Below, piece after piece: positions 20,300 to 28,598 of a DNA stretch of 64,000 bases. Numbering within the stretch: the first letter of the stretch is position 1; each line of letters starts with the position of its first letter. Below the pieces are notes generated by a model. That model saw only the letters and a program-made list of their open reading frames with translations, ran no database searches and was not told the origin of the DNA. Made by a program: the position numbers and the translations under genes. The stretch is from positions 62,001 to 126,000 of the forward strand of contig CADEGF010000007.1 of assembly GCA_902826815.1 (NCBI GenBank), given 5' to 3'. The stretch is from an uncultured Mycobacteriaceae bacterium (GTDB lineage Bacteria > Actinomycetota > Actinomycetes > Mycobacteriales > Mycobacteriaceae).

Positions 20300-22186
20300 A
20301 TGCCACTGCCCGACCGCATCACCGTCGAGGAGTTCTTCAGCCCGCCCGAGAAGGCGGCCGCCACGATCTCGCCGGACGGCACCCGGATCGCCTATCTGGC
20401 TCCATGGAAGAACCGCCTGAACATCTGGGTGGCCGACCTCGCCGACGAGACGGGCGCCGACGCGCGCTGCGTGACCGCCGACGAGACGCGCAGTGTGTTC
20501 CACTTCTCGTGGACCGACGACCCGCGCTGGCTGATGTACATGCAGGACACCGGCGGTGACGAGAACTGGCACGTGTTCAGGGTCGATCTCGACGACCCTG
20601 ACGCCGAGGCCGTCGACCTCACGCCGTTCCCCGGCGCGATGGCCGCCTTCGAACTGCTGCCCGACAAACCAGGCCGGGCGATCGTGCACTGCAACAAGCG
20701 CGACCCGCAGCAGACGGACGTCTACGAACTCGACATCGCCTCAGGCGAACTGACGATGATCGTGCAGAACCCGGGCGGGATATCGGGGTGGCTGGTCAGC
20801 CGCAAGGGCGACCTCTTCGCAACCGAGTTGAACAACGACGGCAACGTGGAGATCCACCAGTGGGACAAGAAGTCCGGGTCGAAGCGCTCGATCGCAGCGT
20901 ACGACGGTGCCGACTACACCATGGGCCTCTACCCCATGGTCGTCACGCCCGACGGCACCGGGATCTGGATGGGGTCCAACGAGGGCACGGACCATACCCG
21001 GTTGGTCCGCCTCGACGTGACAACCGGCACGCAGTCGGCCGTCGACAAGCACCCCACGATGGACGTCGACGGACGCAGCCAGGTATGGGCTGGGTATCCC
21101 GAGCCGTTGATCCAGAGCCGCGCCACCGGCGAACTGCTTGGCGTGCGGTATCTCGGTGAGCGGCAGGTGATTCACGCGCTGGACTCAACCTTCGCCGACG
21201 TGCTCGCCGCCATCGAGAAGCTGTCCGACGGTGACATCGGCGCCCTGTCGTCCGACAAGAGCGGGCAGAAGTGGGTGGTGGGCTTCAATCACGATCGCGA
21301 TCCCGGAGCCACCTACCTCTACGACCACGGCACCGGCGAGAGTCGGCTGCTGTATCGGCCGCACCCGGATCTGGATCCGGAGAAGCTGGCGCCGATGCTG
21401 CCGGTGACGATCCCTTCTCGGGACGGCCTTGATCTGCCGTCGTACCTCACGCTGCCGGTCGGAGTCGAGCAGCGGAGCCTGCCGCTGGTGCTGGTGGTGC
21501 ACGGCGGCCCGTGGACACGGGACTCGTGGATGTACGTGCCCGCCGTGCAACTGCTGGCCAACCGCGGCTACGCGGTGCTGCAGGTCAACTTCCGCGGGTC
21601 GGCCGGATACGGCAAGGCGTTCGTCAAGGCTGCGATCGGCGAGTTCGCGGGCAAGATGCACGACGACTTGATCGACGGGGTGAACTGGGCCGTCGAGCAG
21701 GGCTACGCGGACCCCGAGCGCGTGGCGATCTTCGGCGGCTCCTACGGCGGGTACGCAACGCTGGTCGGCGTCACGTTCACGCCGGACGTGTTCGCCGCCG
21801 CGATCGACTACGTCGGCATCTCGAGCCTGGCCAACTTCATGCGCACGCTGCCCGAGATCGCACGCCCGCACCTGGCCAACAACTGGCATCTGTTCGTCGG
21901 AAATCCCGATGTGCCAGAGGAATTGGAGGACATGTTGGCCCGGTCACCGATTACGAAGGTCGACGAGATCCGCACGCCACTGCTGGTGATTCAGGGCGCC
22001 AACGACGTCCGCGTCGTGCAGGCGGAGTCCGACAACATGGTCTCCGCGCTGCAAGCCCGCGGCGTCGACGTCGAGTACATGGTCAAGGGCGACGAGGGGC
22101 ACGGCTTCGTCAACCCGGAGAACACGATCGAGATGTTCCATGCCGTCGAGCGGTTCCTCGCCGAGCACCTCGGCGGCCGCGCATAA
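20300..22186 (+). CDS. S9-family prolyl oligopeptidase / acylaminoacyl peptidase
   Basis: The 628-residue serine peptidase has an N-terminal beta-propeller (about 1-370) and a C-terminal alpha/beta-hydrolase domain. The triad is Ser481 in FGGSYGGYATL, Asp569 in GANDVRVV, and His601 in DEGHGFVN; the oxyanion region is LVVHGGPWTRDSW. There is no signal peptide, so it is probably cytoplasmic, cleaving short peptides or acyl-blocked residues. GAAAGGAA lies 5 nt upstream of the ATG. It follows tetR in the same direction. It converges on fadD6 with a terminator-like palindrome between. Confidence 0.9.
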   Translation: MPLPDRITVEEFFSPPEKAAATISPDGTRIAYLAPWKNRLNIWVADLADETGADARCVTADETRSVFHFSWTDDPRWLMYMQDTGGDENWHVFRVDLDDPDAEAVDLTPFPGAMAAFELLPDKPGRAIVHCNKRDPQQTDVYELDIASGELTMIVQNPGGISGWLVSRKGDLFATELNNDGNVEIHQWDKKSGSKRSIAAYDGADYTMGLYPMVVTPDGTGIWMGSNEGTDHTRLVRLDVTTGTQSAVDKHPTMDVDGRSQVWAGYPEPLIQSRATGELLGVRYLGERQVIHALDSTFADVLAAIEKLSDGDIGALSSDKSGQKWVVGFNHDRDPGATYLYDHGTGESRLLYRPHPDLDPEKLAPMLPVTIPSRDGLDLPSYLTLPVGVEQRSLPLVLVVHGGPWTRDSWMYVPAVQLLANRGYAVLQVNFRGSAGYGKAFVKAAIGEFAGKMHDDLIDGVNWAVEQGYADPERVAIFGGSYGGYATLVGVTFTPDVFAAAIDYVGISSLANFMRTLPEIARPHLANNWHLFVGNPDVPEELEDMLARSPITKVDEIRTPLLVIQGANDVRVVQAESDNMVSALQARGVDVEYMVKGDEGHGFVNPENTIEMFHAVERFLAEHLGGRA

Positions 22187-22192
22187 GTGAGT

Positions 22193-22233
22193 TCGGCGCG
22201 CTCGCGCACCCTCCCGGTGGGTTAGCGCGCCGA
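22193..22233. terminator. Palindromic element between convergent genes, copy 1
   Basis: Perfect 10-bp arms (TCGGCGCGCT at 22193-22202 and its complement at 22224-22233) flank a 21-nt loop containing CACCCT. It sits between the stops of the S9 peptidase and fadD6. A second element with the same arms, CACCCT placement and following GAAATC occurs at 26821-26857, also between convergent genes. A bidirectional terminator is inferred; there is no T-run. Confidence 0.6.
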
Positions 22234-22243
22234 AATCGCTGGA

Positions 22244-24052
22244 CTACTTGGGCTTCTTGCCGTCCTTGACCTCGGCGAGGTAGCCGTCGTAGAACTCGAC
22301 GTAACCCTCGTCGCGGCCGGACAGCACGTAGATGGGGTCCTCGATCTTGCCCGCCTCTTCGTCGCCCTCGCCGGAGTTGCCGCCGTAGCCCTCCTTGCGA
22401 AGGTCGACCTTCTGGCTCTTGAACGTCGAGGTGTGGGCCAACTCCTTGACGACGCGGACGAACAACGGGACGGCGTAACCGGGCAGGTTGTCGTAGGCGG
22501 CCTTCGCGAAGGCCTTGCCGTCGAACTCCTGGCCCTCCTTGAGCTGGACGGCCACCATGCCCGCCCTTCCTCCGACGTCGGGCACCTCGACGCCGAACAC
22601 CGTCGCCTCCTCGACCTGAGGATCGGTCGACACCGCGGCCTCGACCTCGGTGGTGGCCACGTTCTCGCCCTTCCACCGGAAGGTGTCGCCGAGCCGGTCG
22701 GTGAACGCCGCATGCCCGAAGCCCTGCGAGCGCATCAGGTCGCCGGTGTTGAACCAGACATCGCCGTCCTTGAAAGCGTTGCGCACCAACTTCTTTTCGG
22801 TGGCGTCCTTGTCGGTGTAGCCATCGAACGGCTGGAAGCTGCTGACCTTCGAGATCAGCAGGCCCGGTTCGCCCGACTTCACTTTGCGCACGCGGCCGTC
22901 GTCACCGCGCTTGGGGTCGCCGCTTTCCTCGTCGTACTCCACGAACGCGACGGGCGTCGGGCAGATGCCGGTGCTCTTGTCCATGTTCAGCACGTTGACG
23001 AACGCGGTGTTGCCCTCGCTGGCGGCGTAGAACTCGCATACCCGGTCGATGCCGAAGCGCTCGGTGAACTCGTCCCAGATCGCTGGGCGCAGACCGTTTC
23101 CACCGATCACCCGCACCTTGTGCTTGCGGTCGGTGTCCTTCTCCGGCTGGTTGAGCAGGTATGCACAGATTTCGCCGATGTAGACGAAAGCTGTTGCGTC
23201 ATAACGGATCACGTCGTCCCAGAATTTCGATGCCGAGAACGACTTTCCGAGTGCAAGCGTCGCACCCGAGCTCAACACCGACGACAACGCGACCGTCAGC
23301 GCATTGTTGTGATAGAGCGGCAGGCAGCAGTACAGGGTGTCGTTGCTGTTCAGTCGCATGCCAAGGCCGCCGAACCCGGCCAGCGCCCGCAGCCACCGGT
23401 AGTGCGTCATGATGCTCGCTTTGGGCATGCCGGTGGTGCCCGAGGTGAAGATGTAGAACGCCTTGTCCTTCGCGAGCACGGCCGACGCGGTGGCCGGATT
23501 GCTCGTCGGCGCGGTTTCGGCGAGTGCCTTGAACTCGTCGAGACTCACCAGTGCGTCGGTGTCGGCGCCGCTGTCCTTGATCGAGTCGACGAAGTCGGGG
23601 TCGGCGACCAGGACGGTCGCCGACAGCAGACCAAGGCTGTGGGAGAGCACATCGCCGCGCTGGTGGTAGTTGAGCATCCCGCAAATCGCCCCGCATTTGA
23701 CGGCGGCCAGCATGAGCAGCACCGGCTCAGGCGAATTGCGCAGCATGATGCCGACGACGTCGCCGTGGCCGACTCCGCGCGCGGCGAGCACCGCCGCGTA
23801 CCGGTTGACGGTTTCGTTGGCCTCGCGGTAGGTGAGCTGCTGGTCTTCGAACTTGAGGAACACCTTGTCCGAGTACTGGGCCGCGCGGTCCTGGAAGACC
23901 TTGCCGATCGACGTCTTGGCCGTTGGGCGGGCCCCGAACCCGGTGATCACTCCGCGCAGGATGGTGGGCGTGTCGGCGAGCAGGCCGGGCACTCGGCTGG
24001 CGATGTCCAGCAGCCCGACGCTGCTGCGGGTGCCCGATTTCTCGTCACTCAT
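22244..24052 (-). CDS. fadD6: Long-chain fatty-acid-CoA ligase FadD6 (FATP type)
   Basis: FadD6 activates fatty acids to acyl-CoA through an acyl-adenylate. The 602-residue protein belongs to the very-long-chain/FATP branch: AMP-binding motif YIFTSGTTGMPKA (about residue 201), LPLYHNNALTVALSSVL, the FATP segment FYAASEGNTAFVNV, GDVWFNTGDLM, and the C-terminal lysine region FKSQKVDLRKEG. It corresponds to Rv1206. It sits between LOG and the peptidase, 57 bp after the LOG stop on the same strand. Confidence 0.93.
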   Translation of the reverse strand: MSDEKSGTRSSVGLLDIASRVPGLLADTPTILRGVITGFGARPTAKTSIGKVFQDRAAQYSDKVFLKFEDQQLTYREANETVNRYAAVLAARGVGHGDVVGIMLRNSPEPVLLMLAAVKCGAICGMLNYHQRGDVLSHSLGLLSATVLVADPDFVDSIKDSGADTDALVSLDEFKALAETAPTSNPATASAVLAKDKAFYIFTSGTTGMPKASIMTHYRWLRALAGFGGLGMRLNSNDTLYCCLPLYHNNALTVALSSVLSSGATLALGKSFSASKFWDDVIRYDATAFVYIGEICAYLLNQPEKDTDRKHKVRVIGGNGLRPAIWDEFTERFGIDRVCEFYAASEGNTAFVNVLNMDKSTGICPTPVAFVEYDEESGDPKRGDDGRVRKVKSGEPGLLISKVSSFQPFDGYTDKDATEKKLVRNAFKDGDVWFNTGDLMRSQGFGHAAFTDRLGDTFRWKGENVATTEVEAAVSTDPQVEEATVFGVEVPDVGGRAGMVAVQLKEGQEFDGKAFAKAAYDNLPGYAVPLFVRVVKELAHTSTFKSQKVDLRKEGYGGNSGEGDEEAGKIEDPIYVLSGRDEGYVEFYDGYLAEVKDGKKPK

Positions 24053-24109
24053 GCGGCGTTCCCCTCCGGTGTCATTTGACCGACACCCTATCCATGCCGG
24101 TGAGCGCCA

Positions 24110-24670
24110 TCACGGGGCCGGTGCGCAGGCCGCCAATGCATCGTCGATGTCGTCGACCACAACGAGCCGGTCCAATGCCGACTGAGCAACGTAGCCACTG
24201 TCGATCAGGCCGCGCAACCAGGCGAGCAGCCCGTCGTAATGTCCGAACGGATCGAGCATCACCACCGGCTTGTCGTGCATACCCAGATAGCCCGCCGTCC
24301 AGGCTTCGAAGAACTCCTCCAGCGTGCCGATACCGCCGGGCAGCGCGATGAAGGCGTCGGCCCTGTCCTCCATCACCTGCTTGCGTTCCCGCATGGTCTC
24401 GGTGACGACGAGTTCGTCGGCGTCGACGTCGGCCAGCTCGCGGTGCACGAGCGCCTTCGGGATCACCCCGACGGTTTTGCCTGCGTGCGCCCTCGCCCCG
24501 TTGGCCACCGCACCCATGGCCGAGACGTTTCCGCCGCCGGAGACCAGCGTCCATCCGCGCGCGGCGATGGCGGCGCCGACGCGGTCGGCCAGCTCGAGCA
24601 GCTCAGGGTGCCTCGGTCCCGACGCGCAGTAGACGCAGACGGCCCATTCGTGGTCGGAATCGGTGGACAC
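24110..24670 (-). CDS. log: LOG-family cytokinin riboside 5'-monophosphate phosphoribohydrolase (Rv1205-like)
   Basis: The 186-residue LOG protein hydrolyses cytokinin ribotides to free bases. The family motif is LPGGIGTLEEFFEAWT, and the phosphate-binding start VYCASG and SGGGNVSAMG are intact. The M. tuberculosis homologue Rv1205 is a proteasome substrate whose accumulation sensitises cells to nitric oxide through cytokinin-derived aldehydes. The GTG at 24670 is preferred over the longer open frame because the homologue begins there and TACGTT lies 6 nt upstream as a leaderless -10 element. Confidence 0.92.
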   Translation of the reverse strand: MSTDSDHEWAVCVYCASGPRHPELLELADRVGAAIAARGWTLVSGGGNVSAMGAVANGARAHAGKTVGVIPKALVHRELADVDADELVVTETMRERKQVMEDRADAFIALPGGIGTLEEFFEAWTAGYLGMHDKPVVMLDPFGHYDGLLAWLRGLIDSGYVAQSALDRLVVVDDIDDALAACAPAP

Positions 24671-24676
24671 ACCGCA

Positions 24677-24721
24677 AACGTAGACGAGTACGGCACGGCC
24701 GCCGCGGCCACACCCTAAACT
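24677..24721. promoter_or_regulatory. Divergent leaderless promoters of LOG and the Rv1204c-like gene
   Basis: On the minus strand TACGTT (24677-24682) ends 6 nt before the LOG GTG. On the plus strand TAAACT (24716-24721) ends 7 nt before the GTG at 24729. Neither start has a Shine-Dalgarno sequence. Confidence 0.45.
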
Positions 24722-24728
24722 CCGGCGG

Positions 24729-26810
24729 GTGCCCGTCGACTGGAAGACCGCGCCACCTGAGCCGGCAATCGAACAGGTCGAGGCGGCGGTCTGCGACCGC
24801 GGCGGGGCGGTGATCATCGGTCCAGTCGGTGCGGGAAAGACGACGGTGGCCGGTGCGGCGGGCGAGCGCCTCGGCGGACCGTCGGCGCGGGTGACCGGGA
24901 CCGTCTCCGATCGCGTCGTGCCGTTCGCTGCGGTCCGCGACCTGATCGGGGCGCCCGACGACGGTAAGACGGCGGCGGTGCTGCAGGCGGCACGCGATTC
25001 GGTGACCGACGGGCTTCTGCTGATCGTCGACGACGCGCACCTGCTCGACCATTTGTCCGCCACGCTGGTCTATCAACTGGCCGTCAGCGGGGCGGTGCGA
25101 CTGATCGTCACCGTCGATCCCGAGGAGGGCGCGCCTGACTCGATCAGGGCGCTGCAACTCGACAACGTGCTGCCGCGGATCGAGCTGGCCGCACCGGCCG
25201 CGGACCGCAAGCGCCTGGATGCCTCGATCCGCGAGTTCCTCACCGGGCTGCCGACCGAGGCGCGCGCGGCGCTGAATTTCCTGGCGGTCACCGATCCGAT
25301 GCCGCTTGCTGACCTGACGGCGCTCGCCGGTGAGAGCGCGGTGGCGGCCGCGACGGATGCGGGCGCGGTCACCGTGGTTGACGACGTGGTGCGCGCGGCC
25401 CATCCCCTGTACGCGGGCGAGGCGCTGGAAGCGATGTCCCTCGAGGAGCTGCTCGCGCGGCGCGCCGAGCTGTACGAACAGCTGTCGGCTCAGCAGCCGC
25501 GCGACGTCGTCGACCGGCTGCGACTCGCGGTGCTGGCACTGGACAGTGACAACCCGCAGCCGGTTTCGGTTGTGGTGGCCGCAGCGGCGGACGCGCTTCG
25601 GCTCGGCGACCTGCCGCTGAGCGAGCGGCTCGGCGAGGCGGTTCTCAAACGCGACCCCGACCTGGACGCACGGTTGACGTTGGCCCAGGCGCTGGCGTGG
25701 CAGGGCCGCGGCAGGGAGGCCGACGATGTGCTCGCTGCCGTCGACCCGGCCAAGCTGTCGGACGCCGAACTGATGGCGTGGGCGCTGCCGCGGGCGGCCA
25801 ATCAGTTCTGGATGCTGTCGCAGCCGGAGCGGGCGACCGCGTTCCTGCAGACCACCCGCAACCAGGTGACGTCGCCGGCGGCGCGAACGACGGTGGACGC
25901 GCTGTCAGCCACCTTCGCGATGAACGCGGGTCGACCCGGCCGAGCGGTGGAGATCACCGAGGAGGTGCTGGCCTCGCCGGACGCCGACGACACCGCGATC
26001 GGCTGGTCGGCGGCGGCAGCAGCGCTGAGCTGTGCGCGAATGGGCCGGTTCGCCGAGGTCGACGCGCTCGCCGAGCGGGCGATGGAGGCTCAGCATCCGG
26101 GGCTGTTGCGATTCACCAGTGGCTTCGGCCAGACGACGGCGTTGATGATGGCGGGCGAGTTGGACCGGGCGCAGGAACTGGCGCAGCAGTTGACGGATTT
26201 CGCGCAGATGCAGCAGCCGGGGCGCGCGATCGGTGAGGTGTTGGTCGCCGATGTGCTGATCGAACGGGGCGATTCAGCGGATGCCGCGAAGCTGCTGCGC
26301 GGTGCCGCCGAGGCACTGGCCCCGACCGGGTATTCGTGGGGGCCGCTGGCGTGGATGCTGCTTGCGCGTGCGCTTGGCCATCTGGGCAAGATGGGCGAGG
26401 CCGCAAAAGCGTTGTCCCGGGCGGAGTCCCGGCACGGGTTGAAGTCGATGCTATTCGCGCCTGAGCTGCAGTTGGGGCGGGCCTGGACGACCGCAGCGCG
26501 TCGTGATCCGGCCGGGGCACGGTCCGCCGCGCGCGATGCGGGGCGGGCTGCCGAGCGCGGCGGTCAGTCGGCGGTCGCGGTGCGCGCGTTTCATGATGCG
26601 GTGCGGCTCGGCGACATCCGTGCCGTTGACGCGATCGCTCGGCTCACCGCCGACGTCGATTGTGTGGTCGGCGATTTGGCGTTGCGGCACGCCCGCGCGT
26701 TCGTCGCGGGCGATGCCCAGGCATTGGCGGCGGTGTCGGCCGGATTCGCCGACATCGGGATGATGGCGTCGGCGGCCGATATCGCCGCACAGGCCGACAC
26801 GGCGCGCTGA
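24729..26810 (+). CDS. P-loop ATPase with helical repeats, Rv1204c-like
   Basis: The 693-residue protein resembles STAND/MalT-type regulators but has no recognisable DNA-binding domain. It shows an ATPase start (AVIIGPVGAGKTTVAGAAGE, Walker A at about 28-36), Walker B LLLIVDDAHLLDH, and a winged-helix-like middle. From about residue 290 to the end lie TPR-like alpha-helical repeats rich in alanine (SERLGEAVLKRDPDL, AWQGRGREADDVLAAV, and similar). No C-terminal LuxR helix-turn-helix follows. The role of the M. tuberculosis homologue is unknown. The stop is followed by a palindromic terminator element. Confidence 0.82.
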   Translation: MPVDWKTAPPEPAIEQVEAAVCDRGGAVIIGPVGAGKTTVAGAAGERLGGPSARVTGTVSDRVVPFAAVRDLIGAPDDGKTAAVLQAARDSVTDGLLLIVDDAHLLDHLSATLVYQLAVSGAVRLIVTVDPEEGAPDSIRALQLDNVLPRIELAAPAADRKRLDASIREFLTGLPTEARAALNFLAVTDPMPLADLTALAGESAVAAATDAGAVTVVDDVVRAAHPLYAGEALEAMSLEELLARRAELYEQLSAQQPRDVVDRLRLAVLALDSDNPQPVSVVVAAAADALRLGDLPLSERLGEAVLKRDPDLDARLTLAQALAWQGRGREADDVLAAVDPAKLSDAELMAWALPRAANQFWMLSQPERATAFLQTTRNQVTSPAARTTVDALSATFAMNAGRPGRAVEITEEVLASPDADDTAIGWSAAAAALSCARMGRFAEVDALAERAMEAQHPGLLRFTSGFGQTTALMMAGELDRAQELAQQLTDFAQMQQPGRAIGEVLVADVLIERGDSADAAKLLRGAAEALAPTGYSWGPLAWMLLARALGHLGKMGEAAKALSRAESRHGLKSMLFAPELQLGRAWTTAARRDPAGARSAARDAGRAAERGGQSAVAVRAFHDAVRLGDIRAVDAIARLTADVDCVVGDLALRHARAFVAGDAQALAAVSAGFADIGMMASAADIAAQADTAR

Positions 26811-26820
26811 CTGCGAATTG

Positions 26821-26857
26821 GGCGCGCTAGGCCACCCTCAGCGTGACCCAGCGCGCC
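26821..26857. terminator. Palindromic element between convergent genes, copy 2
   Basis: Arms GGCGCGCT (26821-26828) and AGCGCGCC (26850-26857) enclose a 21-nt loop with CACCCT, followed by GAAATC. It is the counterpart of the element at 22193-22233. An extra GGCGCGCT occurs at 26801-26808, inside the last codons of the ATPase gene. It separates the convergent Rv1204c-like and ABC-F genes. Confidence 0.6.
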
Positions 26858-26861
26858 GAAA

Positions 26862-28454
26862 TCACAACTGCAGCGTCCGGTCGACGCGGATGTTCTGCAG
26901 GAATCTGGCGTCGTGGCTGACGACGACGAACGCACCGCGGTAGGCGTTCAGCGCGGATTCGAGCTGCGCGATGCTGACGAGGTCGAGGTTGTTGGTCGGC
27001 TCGTCCAGCAGCAGCAGCTGCGGCGCCGGGTCGGCATACAGCACGCACGCGAGCGTGGCGCGCAGCCTTTCGCCGCCGGATAGCACGCTGACGGGCAGGT
27101 GAATCATGTTGCCCCGGAACAGGAACTGCGCCAGTAGATGCATCCGCCGCGTCTCGCTCAACGTCGGCGCATACGAGACCAGGTTCTCGAGCACCGTCCG
27201 GTCCTCGTCGAGCAGGTCGAGTCGCTGCGACAGGTAGGCGATCCGCCCGTCGACCCGCTGGATGTCTCCGTCATCCGGTTCGAGTTCGCCGGAGATGATC
27301 CGCAGCAGCGTCGTCTTCCCCGCGCCGTTAGGACCGACGTGCGCGATGCGTTCAGGTCCGCGGATGGTGATGTCGATACCGTCGCCGAATAGGGTCCGCC
27401 CGCCTCGGCATAACCGTATTCCGTTGCCCACGAACAGGTTACGGCCCGCGGGTACCTCGGTTTCCGGCAGGTCAAGCACGATCGACGGATCGTCGCGCAG
27501 CGCACGCTCAGCGTCGTCGAGGCGGGTCCTCGCATCGTCGACCCGCGCGGCGCTCACACCGTCGATGCGTCCGGCGGACTCCTGTGCCCTGCGCTTCATC
27601 GCGCCCGCGATGATCTTCGGCAGCCCGGCGTCCTTCACATTGCGCGCCGCGGTGCTCGACCGGCGCGCAGCGCGTTCACGGGCCTGTTGCATCTGCCGCT
27701 TCTCGCGTTTGACCTGTTGCTCTGCGTTGCGCACGGCGCTCTCGGCGAGGCGTTGGCCTTCGCGCACCGATTCCTCGTATGCGGTGAAATTGCCTCCGTA
27801 GAGGTTCATTTCGCCGCGGTGCAGTTCGGCGATGCGGTCCATCCGGTCGAGCAGCACGCGGTCATGGCTGACCAGTAGCAGTGCCCCCTTGTAGTCGTCG
27901 AGCGCGTTGTAGAGCTTGGCGCGCGCACCGGCGTCGAGGTTGTTGGTCGGCTCGTCGAGCAGCAGGACATCGGGCTGCTTGAGCAGTTCGGCGGCCAACC
28001 CGAGCGAGACCACCTCGCCTCCGCTCAGCGAGCCCAGCCTGCGATCGAGTGCAACGTGCGCGAGGCCGAGCCGGTCGAGCTGCGCGCGGGTGCGCTCCTC
28101 GATATCCCACTCGTCGCCGATTGCGGCGAACACCGCCTCGCCGGCGTCACCGGACGCCAGCGCGTCGAGCGCCTCGAGCACGGGTGCGACACCGAGCACG
28201 TCGGCCACAGCGCGCTCTGCATCGAACGGCAGCGTCTGCGGTAGATAGCCGAGTGAGCCGTCGACGGTCACCGATCCGGCCGACGGCCGGTAGGAACCGG
28301 TGATCAGCTTCAGCAGCGTGCTCTTGCCTGCGCCGTTGGGTGCGACCAGGCCGGTATGCCCGTCGCCCACGGCGAAGGACAACTCCTCGAACAGCGGGGA
28401 CTCCCCCGGCCACGAGAAGGACAGATTCGAACAGACGATGGCGGTTTCAGACAT
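26862..28454 (-). CDS. ABC-F family ATPase (ribosome-associated type, possible antibiotic-resistance factor)
   Basis: The 530-residue protein has two ABC domains and no transmembrane segments. Domain 1: Walker [10 protein letters not shown] (about 38-46), signature [10 protein letters not shown], Walker [12 protein letters not shown]. Between them lies a charged linker (about 215-290) with [19 protein letters not shown], and domain 2 has [18 protein letters not shown] and [15 protein letters not shown] proteins act on the ribosomal E site, either in translation control or in protection from antibiotics. It differs from mycobacterial EttA (Rv2477c), which begins quite differently. It is the first accessory gene of the block. 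Confidence 0.9.
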   Translation of the reverse strand: MSETAIVCSNLSFSWPGESPLFEELSFAVGDGHTGLVAPNGAGKSTLLKLITGSYRPSAGSVTVDGSLGYLPQTLPFDAERAVADVLGVAPVLEALDALASGDAGEAVFAAIGDEWDIEERTRAQLDRLGLAHVALDRRLGSLSGGEVVSLGLAAELLKQPDVLLLDEPTNNLDAGARAKLYNALDDYKGALLLVSHDRVLLDRMDRIAELHRGEMNLYGGNFTAYEESVREGQRLAESAVRNAEQQVKREKRQMQQARERAARRSSTAARNVKDAGLPKIIAGAMKRRAQESAGRIDGVSAARVDDARTRLDDAERALRDDPSIVLDLPETEVPAGRNLFVGNGIRLCRGGRTLFGDGIDITIRGPERIAHVGPNGAGKTTLLRIISGELEPDDGDIQRVDGRIAYLSQRLDLLDEDRTVLENLVSYAPTLSETRRMHLLAQFLFRGNMIHLPVSVLSGGERLRATLACVLYADPAPQLLLLDEPTNNLDLVSIAQLESALNAYRGAFVVVSHDARFLQNIRVDRTLQL

Positions 28455-28598
28455 ATGCGGGCTCTCGTGATTGCACGGAAAATGGACGGCAGCATCGATC
28501 CGGGCTTCACCCGGAGATGGCGTCAGCTCACATGCCTCCAGAGTAGGCGCGACGTCAAGCAGATAAGTACCGCCGCAGCCTGCCCGCCGATGGTGCGG
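28455..28598 (-). promoter_or_regulatory. Leader region of the ABC-F gene (possible attenuator)
   Basis: Read toward the ABC-F gene, this region has GGAGG (28535-28539) followed by GTG-AGC-TGA, a possible three-codon leader starting at 28532. A short CCGGG/CCCGG hairpin follows (28500-28514). There is no strong ribosome site just before the ABC-F ATG. ABC-F resistance genes are often controlled by leader-peptide attenuation, but here the leader is only suggestive. Confidence 0.25.

Noticed and set aside
22433-24079. 548-codon open frame on the plus strand
   Set aside because: It is antisense to fadD6 and has no recognisable motif; its composition is that of a shadow frame.
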